The notes beneath the pieces were generated by a model, which worked only from the letters and a program-made list of their open reading frames with translations, had not been told where the DNA came from and did no database searches. A stretch of 64,000 nt of DNA. Source: Taxillus chinensis (lineage: Eukaryota; Streptophyta; Magnoliopsida; Santalales; Loranthaceae). The DNA lies in assembly GCA_023512835.1 (NCBI GenBank), contig CM042086.1, positions 4,689,799-4,753,798 of the forward strand, given 5' to 3'. Of the stretch, positions 56,945 through 64,000 are shown one piece after another; position 1 is the first letter of the stretch; each line of letters starts with the position of its first letter. The position numbers were made by a program, and so were the translations under genes.

Positions 56945-59900
56945 ATGTCATCCTCCTCTGCCATTAAATTTAAAAAAACACTCTCAACCCTGGCCTTCCT
57001 CTTTTCCATCCTTGCCCTTCCATTTGGTGCCGCACCTTCCGATGCAACTCACGAAGCAGCTGCTGCTGCTGCTCTTCTCCGGTGGAGGGCCACCCTGGAC
57101 ACCCACAGCCAGACTGCTCTCTCCTCTTGGGCTCCTGCAACCAACCCCTGCGTCGTCAACTGGACCGGAATTGCCTGCACCTGCCCTCACCGCATCGCCA
57201 TCGGTACGTACGACTGCATCGTCACTCATATAAACCTCACCAGTTTGGGCTTGCGTGGCACCCTCCAAAACTTCAGCTTCGTCTCTTTTCCCTCCCTCCT
57301 CACGCTTGACCTTAGCAACAACCGTCTCTTTGGTACACTTCCCTCCCACCTTGCCATTCAAACCTTGACCGCCCTCTACCTGGATTCTAACCAATTCTCT
57401 GGCCCCATTCCCCATGGTGTAGGAAAATTGCCATCACTCAACGCTCTTTCACTGTCATATAATAATCTCAGAGGCTCCATCCCAACTTCAATATGTGATT
57501 TGGTCAACTTAACCGCCCTATACCTTGGTGCAAACTATCTTTATAGCTCCATTCCTCAGGAACTTGGAAACCTGACATCACTCAATCATCTTGGCTTGTC
57601 TCAAAACAATCTCACGGGGCAAATTCCAACTTCTATAGGTTACTTGGACAAATTAACCGAACTCAACCTCTTTAATAACAGACTCTCTGGCTCTATTCCT
57701 CGTGAATTAGGAAAATTGACATTACTCGTTGATCTTGATTTGTCCAATAACAAGCTCTCTAGCTCCATTCCTCATGAATTAGAAAACATGACATCACTCA
57801 ATCAACTTTTGTTGGGCAATAACAACCTCACGGGATCAATCCCAACATCTATATGTTACTTGCACAAATTAACTTTACTCTACCTCTATCATAATGTACT
57901 CTCTGGCTCCATTCCTCGTGAATTAGGAAACTTAACATCACTCAATCAACTTTGGTTGAACAATAACAACTTCACAGGATCAATCCCAACATCTATATGT
58001 TACTTGCACAATTTAACCACACTCTACCTCTATGGTAATGTACTCTCTGGCTCCATTCCTCATGAAATAGGAAACCTAACATCACTCAAAAGCCTTGAAC
58101 TTTCAGAAAACAATTTGATGGGATCAATCCCAACTTCAATAGGTTACTTACACAACTTAGAAAAGCTTCGTCTTCATAGGAACAAACTTTCCGGCTCCAT
58201 TCCTAATCAAATAGGAAACCTAAGATCACTCATTTTACTTAAATTGACCGAGAACAACTTCACAGGAAAGATTCCATCAGAAATTGGGGAGGCTATTCGA
58301 CTACAAGTGCTAGATTTCTCCTCAAATGAATTCAAGGGGGCAATTCCAAAGGAACTAGGGAAATTGAAATTGGAAACTTTAAACCTGGCTGCAAACGACT
58401 TGAATGGCATGGTTCCCAAGCAAATCGGGGATATGGAGAAACTCTTGTTTTTAAATTTCAGCAACAATAGGCTCACAGGACCAATTCCCATCTCTATCAG
58501 CCAATTTGGATCTCTGAAAATGCTTGATTTAAGCCAAAATTTGTTGGAAGGAGACATACCAGCAGAGATGGGCCTATTGTGTAATCTATTAAATTTAAAC
58601 TTGGGAGTAAATAACTTGAATGGCCCGGTTCCCAGTGAAATTGGGGATTTGCAGAATCTATTGTTCTTGAATTTGAGCGATAATAAGCTTAGAGGACGTA
58701 TTCCCATCTCTATCGGCCAATTAGGATCTCTGGAAATGCTTGATTTAAGCCAAAATTTGTTGAAACGAGACATACCAGAGCAGCTCCACACATTGGGAAG
58801 ACTGGAAATTTTGAATCTTTCACATAATCGACTCTCTGGCTCGATCCCATCTCGTTTTGAGGAACTGGTGAGCCTAACATCCATTGATGTATCCTACAAT
58901 AAGTTGAAAGGCCCTCTTCCCAGCGGCAGGCCTTTTTCCAACGCCTCGTGGGATTCTTACCGAAATAATTCGGGACTGTGCGGCAATGTCACGGGACTGG
59001 AGGCATGCCCGCTCAGGATCAATGGAGAGAAGGGCAATTGGAAATTGATTGTTTTGATTACAAGCATTTTGTCTGACTCCATATTTCTACTCCTCTTAAT
59101 TACGGTCGGGATTCTTTATCTTGTTCGCCGAGGAAAGGGTGGCGTGGAGAACCCACCAGAAGAAACCCAAAATGGAAACCAAACAAGTGGAAACGTGTTT
59201 ACAGTATGGAGGTTTGACGGGAAGATGGTCTACGAGCGCATCCTTGAAGCAACCGAAGAGTTCCACTCTAAATATTGTATTGGAGTGGGCGGGCAAGGAT
59301 CTGTTTACAAGGTTGAGTTGACAGTGGACCAGGTTGTTGCCGTCAAGAAACTTCACAGTTGGACTGATGCAGAGATGGCCAGCTCGAGAGCTTTTGAGCG
59401 CGAAATTCATGCATTGACAGAAATTCGCCATCGCAACATCGTGAAGCTTTGTGGGTTTTGCTTACACCCTAAGCACTCCTTTTTGATATATGAATTCATT
59501 GAGAGAGGGAGTCTGGGGAATATATTGAAGGATGAGGAGCAGGCGAAGGAGCTGGATTGGAATAAAAGGGTCAATGTGATCAAGGGTGTTGCCAGTGCAC
59601 TATCTTACATGCACCATGACTGTACACCCCCCATAATCCATCGAGACATATCCACCAATAATGTCTTGCTGGATCTTGATTATGAGCCTCGTGTCTCTGA
59701 TTTCGGGACAGCAAAGCTTTTGGAAGCTGACCCATCGAGTTGGACTTCAATTGTAGGCACATACGGGTATGCAGCGCCAGGTAATCTTTTTTTTACTAGT
59801 ATAATAAATACAGGTCAAACCACATGCCTGAGCTGTTCATAATAAATTGTTTAAAAAAACTATAAATGAATTTACCAATATTGCTTGATTATTTAATTTT

Positions 59901-61613
59901 ATATAAAACACATAGAATTACAAAATGGTCAATGACTGAACCCGATCGTGGTACGAATGTCACTGCGGTTGTAAAAAAACAATAATAAAAAAACTTAGCA
60001 AGAAGAAGAAGAAGAAAAATAGTCAATGAGTAACCCAATTGTGGTACACCAACACTGCGCTTCTTCTGCCCTTTTTTTTCTTCTCTGAAATGGGGTAAAT
60101 ATATATATCTACTCAGTCTTATAACCGATGTGAAGTGTGCAATTGATCAAATGAAAAGAATACGGTGACTAGGGGTGGGCAACGGATATATACCCGCACC
60201 CGCTACTCCGCTCCGCTATCCGGTCCGCCCCCACTATGCGGGGCGGGTTATCTCGTCCAAGTAAGAGTGGGGTACGATTTTTAAACTTGACACCCTGTCT
60301 CCAGGCAGGTATGAGAAACGGTAATAGGTAGCGGAGTATCTCACACTGCCTAATTTTAATAATATTTATTTATAATTTTATAATATTTTAAATATTATTA
60401 TTTTATTATTATTTATGATTTTTGATATTTTTGAATGGTATTTATTGTTGTAAAATTAAATCATTTTTTATAATTTTTTGGTTAAAAATGATGTAGAAAT
60501 TTGATTCAAACTAAAATTATTGATATAGACAGATTCAATAAAAAGCAATAACAAGATGTGGGCAAATGGAACCTTATTCGAAGACACATTAAAGAACGGT
60601 ATATTCTGTCCCGCCTACATATGGAACGAGAAACGAGATACAATTTTAAAATTTAATCTTCCGCTTAAGTGAGGATAGGAGGCGGTAATAGGTTGATTCC
60701 GCTCTCGATAGGACTCGAATCACTCCTATTAACTGCTTCGTGGAACAACCTCTAAAAGGCAAGGTTGTCTTAAGAGAGAGATAAATAAAAGCCGGTAGTG
60801 GGGAGCAGGCGGATGAAGCTTACCCTTGCTAACCTCGCCATAGGACGGGATAGCTCACCCCGCCTACACATGAGACGGCATACAATTTTAAAATTTTATT
60901 ACTCGCTTAAAATTTTAATAAGTAGATTGCGCTGCTTCTGCTATGACGAGTAGCACCCGACGATTCTTGAAGTAAACTCATCAAATTGTTGAAGTAGCGG
61001 GGCATGTAGCTTCTAGTGATTTTTGATTTTTTAACAGCCTTTGTTTTAATCGAGCATCTATTGCTTATTCGATACCTTTTTAGAGCTTTGTTTCCTTTTA
61101 ATATTTATCTAGTGGATGCGGATGTGGATGTGATCGAATTGTCTCTTTCGCAGAGCTTGCAAACATTCCCTATGTTATAATATAATTTTTGTACTTGCCC
61201 TTGCTCATTTAATTTGACTGACCCAACCTCTTCGTTATTCCAATTTTTTGTGTCTTATGAGTGATAAAATCATCTTTGCAGAACTTGCATACACAATGAA
61301 GGCTAATGATAAGTGTGACGTTTACAGCTTTGGAGTAGTGTCATTGGAAGTGCTTATGGGAAAGCACCCCGGAGATCTCATTTCATCATTATTTTCATCA
61401 TCATCAATATCAACAACACCATCTCTAAATGAAATGTCATTGAACGATGTTGTGGACAAACGCTTGTCTTCTCCGACCAGTCGTATTGCAACAGAACTTT
61501 TCTATCTTTTCAAGATAACATTTTCATGCTTGCATACCAGTCCCCATGTCCGACCTACCATGAAAGAGGTTTCTCATCTATTATCAATTGAAAAGCGCCT
61601 CTTGAATGAGTAA
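56945..61613 (+). CDS. LRR receptor-like kinase gene 4 (MIK2-like)
   Basis: Exons 56945-59780 and 61282-61613 with a 1501-bp intron in the conserved place; product 1055 aa. Signal peptide ([19 protein letters not shown]), cysteine-bearing cap (NPCVVNW, IACTC), about 24 LRRs without the non-LRR insert of genes 1 and 2, membrane helix at about 698-724, and RD kinase: [10 protein letters not shown] near 779, [13 protein letters not shown] near 898, DFGTAKL near 918, GTYGYAAPE. The middle LRRs ([28 protein letters not shown]) differ from genes 1 and 2, so the ectodomain is mosaic, while the last LRRs, membrane region and kinase are nearly the same in all three. A C-to-A change gives a stop after EKRLLNE, about 16 residues before the gene 1 end. 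The intron is enlarged by a transposon-like insertion. Predicted plasma-membrane receptor kinase; ligand unknown. Confidence 0.93.
60170..60958. mobile_element. Insertion of about 790 bp in the gene 4 intron, hAT-like left end
   Basis: The intron sequence ggtgac/gattcttgaag of gene 1 (6387-6405) is split here. The inserted DNA begins taggggtgggcaacgg followed by cccgcaccc-rich sequence, as in many non-autonomous plant hAT elements. GAC is present on both sides (60167-60169, 60959-60961), but hAT elements usually make 8-bp duplications and no clear inverted end is visible at the right. There is no coding sequence inside. Confidence 0.55.
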
Positions 61614-63820
61614 TTTTCCAAAATAACATTGAATAAATGTTTGGAATCAAAAATGTGATAAGGTATCCTCCCTTGGTCCCTTGCAAATTTTCTGGTTTTT
61701 TATTTCCTTTTTCTGTTTTCATTTTGAACAGTAATTTCTTTCTTTTCTTTTGCTTATGCTTTTCAGCTGCTCGGTAATGTTATTGAGTTCTTGGACAGCC
61801 TGTGGGTTTTTATTAGTCCTTGGTGCGGCTGATTACTTCATATATTTTACTTTTCTTTTTGCCTTAATATCTGTTTTTTTTTTCTCTTCACTAATTATTC
61901 TGTTGCCTGGCAATGTTTTATCCGAGTTCTTGGACTAATTCCCGTGCATGACTTTGCAGTTAAAACATATAAGAACCTGTTTATCACATAACACTATATT
62001 CTATGTTGACAATATGCTCAACAAATGTGGGAACACAAAAATGCACGACCATGTCAATCGCATGATCCGCCTTCGTTTTGTAGTGATAAGTGGGCAATTT
62101 CATTGCAGGATCAAAGTAGAAAACCACATATGTATGATGTGACATAATGAGCACCTAATGTAAAATCGTAATTATACATGAAGCAGCAACATTGTGAGTC
62201 AGCACAATGTTAATTGTTGAAGTTCAGCACAGAAGCAGCATAATATAATTTTTGTTGGGAATGAAAATTTATTAAAACAGACAAAAGGAAAAAACAAAAC
62301 AATTACATCATATCGTCTCAATACGGATGTCTGTCCAAGCAGGATCCCTTTCCCTCTGCTCCTTATTTTGCCTCACTATACAAAGACATTTATTCCAACA
62401 ATCAAGACGTAGTCAATTGAGCCTATGAAAATACACTGATTTTCAGAAAATGAAAATTTTATTATCAGTGCAACAAAACGATCCACGATCCCTGCAAAAG
62501 TGCTCGTGAGTACACTTTGTTTATATTTATATAATAAAAATTAGCGAAACATAGATAAATATACATTGAATATTATGCACAAGAAAATTTCTTGACAGAA
62601 AAGTAACGAACTACTGAAATGTCATTGGATACTGGATAGCGATGTCCCACCCAATAGATCCAGCAAACTAAATCTATAATGCTCTTAAAGAACGTTTGGT
62701 ATGAGATGACATCGGAATGGGATGAAGTAATTCAAAATTTGTTTCCAATCCTATATTTCGTATCAAAAAAATATGATTCCTATCCCATTCCCACCAAAGT
62801 TTAAACAAATGGAACGAAGAAGAAGGGTTTTTCATTAAGTATGAAGGTTTTAAAAAACTGTATGTGAATACTTTAGTTAGGCGAAACAAAATTAATTTTG
62901 TGCACATAGGTGCATATTTATATTGCATTGACAGATTGACCCTGCATCAAGAGGCCAACGAAAAAAGAAAATTGTATCCACTACAGCAGCCAATGTTTGA
63001 ATTGCAAACTAGTACCCACGTGTCTTTAATACAAATAATTACTGCATTGCACCAGATAATAAACCTTAACTTTAATCCATACCTCATCTATGATCCTAAA
63101 CACTTCCACAATTGATTCTCCTGCTTTAGTTTAGAAGTTAAAGGCTTCCATACCTGCACAAGCCTTAATTATTTCATCACAGTAATGTCTAGTTTGTATA
63201 GCAGAAGTAAAATACCAAAGAATTGACAAATGTTTAATAGAATGAAAATTTAAGTTTGGAATACATATATACACACACACACACCTAAATCCTTCGAACA
63301 AATCGAAGCATAGGCTTCTTCTTCATTAAAAAAACAGACTTCAGGAATTTCAGTCCAAAATTACATTTCAGAGTTCAAGTAAAGTGTCATGTATATGATC
63401 AATCATGGGAACAATTTGAACAAACGTACCAATTCTTTGCACTGTTGCACAAGTGGAGCACTGCGCATTCAATCGTTCGAACAAATAGAAATTGGATCTC
63501 TCTCTCTCCAAGTCAAGTAAGAATATACATGTACTCTCGGTAGCTTCTAGTCAATATCACTATTATCTGAAATACCTTTTGAACAACTATAATTACAGAT
63601 CGAAAATCATTTTGCCCGTTATGAAACAAACCTCAAGATCAAGAGCAAGCCCAGTCCATTCCAAAACATGTGCATGTTGAGAAATCACCCAATCAAGAAT
63701 AATTGGATTTGAAACTTCTTCAATCTGTCCATAAAAGAGAAGAAACAAGTGGTTAATTGTTGGACTTCTATAATACATTACGTGGATAAGTATTATATAG
63801 TCCATCAAAAGGAGTAAGAA
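61614..63820. repeat. Downstream block of the RLK unit, gene 4
   Basis: Matches 7092-9130 and 51255-53640. It has an additional segment around 62580-62830 (gtttggtatgagatg, ggaatgggatgaag, cctatcccattcccacc) that is partly present at 7910-8040 and absent at 48660 and 52680; it resembles a small MITE. No functional gene on the plus strand. Confidence 0.65.
62308..63724 (-). pseudogene. Unidentified multi-exon gene fragment, minus strand (gene 4 block)
   Basis: Homolog of 52392-53551. The exon 63632-63724 (93 bp, after GACAG, before GTTTGT) is fully open here: IEEVSNPIILDWVISQ, then HAHVLEWTGLALDLE, which resembles plant unc-13-like MUN-domain proteins (from memory). The IVDRFVALMTKF-type exon is at about 62434-62490. 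The last exon 62308-62375 has an early stop (EAK then TAA). So different copies have kept different exons; none looks complete. Confidence 0.42.
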
Positions 63821-63827
63821 GGTACGT

Positions 63828-64000
63828 CATGTCACCCACGTACGACGCTGGTATGCCAGCAAAACGACCACCGCTCTTCGGTGGCGAACGGCCCCACCTC
63901 TACATGGAGATGCAGAGAATCGGGGTCCCGTCGGGTAAGAACACCATTCCTTTTTCTTCTCAAGGCTTGTTCTTATCCTGTAAATTGGTTCACGTCCGTG
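63828..64000 (+). pseudogene. PPR-type fragment, second copy, cut by the window end
   Basis: Near-identical to 53656-53827 (AGMPAKRPPLFGGERPHL, IGVPSGKNT). It shows that the duplicated unit behind gene 4 continues past the window as it does behind the orphan exon. Confidence 0.75.

Overview
The window is nuclear DNA of a flowering plant, most likely a eudicot. It carries large receptor-kinase genes with one conserved GT-AG intron, Ty1/copia and Ty3/gypsy LTR retrotransposons with plant-type initiator-Met tRNA primer sites, solo LTRs, microsatellites and AT-rich intergenic DNA. No bacterial features (operons, ribosome binding sites, CRISPR) are present. The species cannot be named from this sequence alone.

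The backbone is a tandem cluster of leucine-rich-repeat receptor-like kinases (LRR-RLKs). Their kinase domain resembles that of Arabidopsis MIK2 (LRR subfamily XIIb), a cell-surface receptor of peptide and immune signals; that assignment is from memory of the family. Three copies look complete: gene 1 (2237-7091, 1481 aa, about 40 LRRs), gene 2 (22287-25610, 1000 aa, about 21 LRRs) and gene 4 (56945-61613, 1055 aa, about 24 LRRs). All are on the + strand and have two exons, split inside the kinase APE motif. Copy 3 (45981-47780) is a rearranged pseudogene: promoter and signal peptide are kept, an LRR block of about 520 bp is inverted, most of the kinase is deleted and exon 2 has a frameshift. 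There is also an orphan second exon (50566-51254) and a small 5' relic near 1250-1375. The duplicated units include promoter DNA upstream and about 2-3 kb downstream. The downstream part repeatedly carries fragments of an unidentified gene on the - strand, and in two units a PPR-like fragment.

Transposons separate the genes. 10861-12642: a copia RNase H remnant, itself interrupted by a piece of another copia element. 13233-15198: a gypsy solo LTR with target duplication ATTTA. 15529-20181: a decayed copia element on the - strand whose two ends do not match. 29030-43105: a copia element (target duplication TGCTC) with a complete 9.95-kb Tekay/Del-like gypsy element (30583-40533, target duplication GCTTA) nested in its integrase gene. 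51840-52273: a copia solo LTR (target duplication GGTGG), for which the sister duplicated blocks show the empty site.

The observations I rate highest are: (1) the inversion in copy 3, which puts LRR sequence in antisense behind an apparently intact RLK promoter; (2) recent expansion of the gene 1 ectodomain by 360-bp and 144-bp units; (3) the co-duplicated, unidentified minus-strand gene fragments; (4) mismatches between the gypsy LTRs that cluster at CAG/CTG trinucleotides and may be a methylation-related sequencing artefact.
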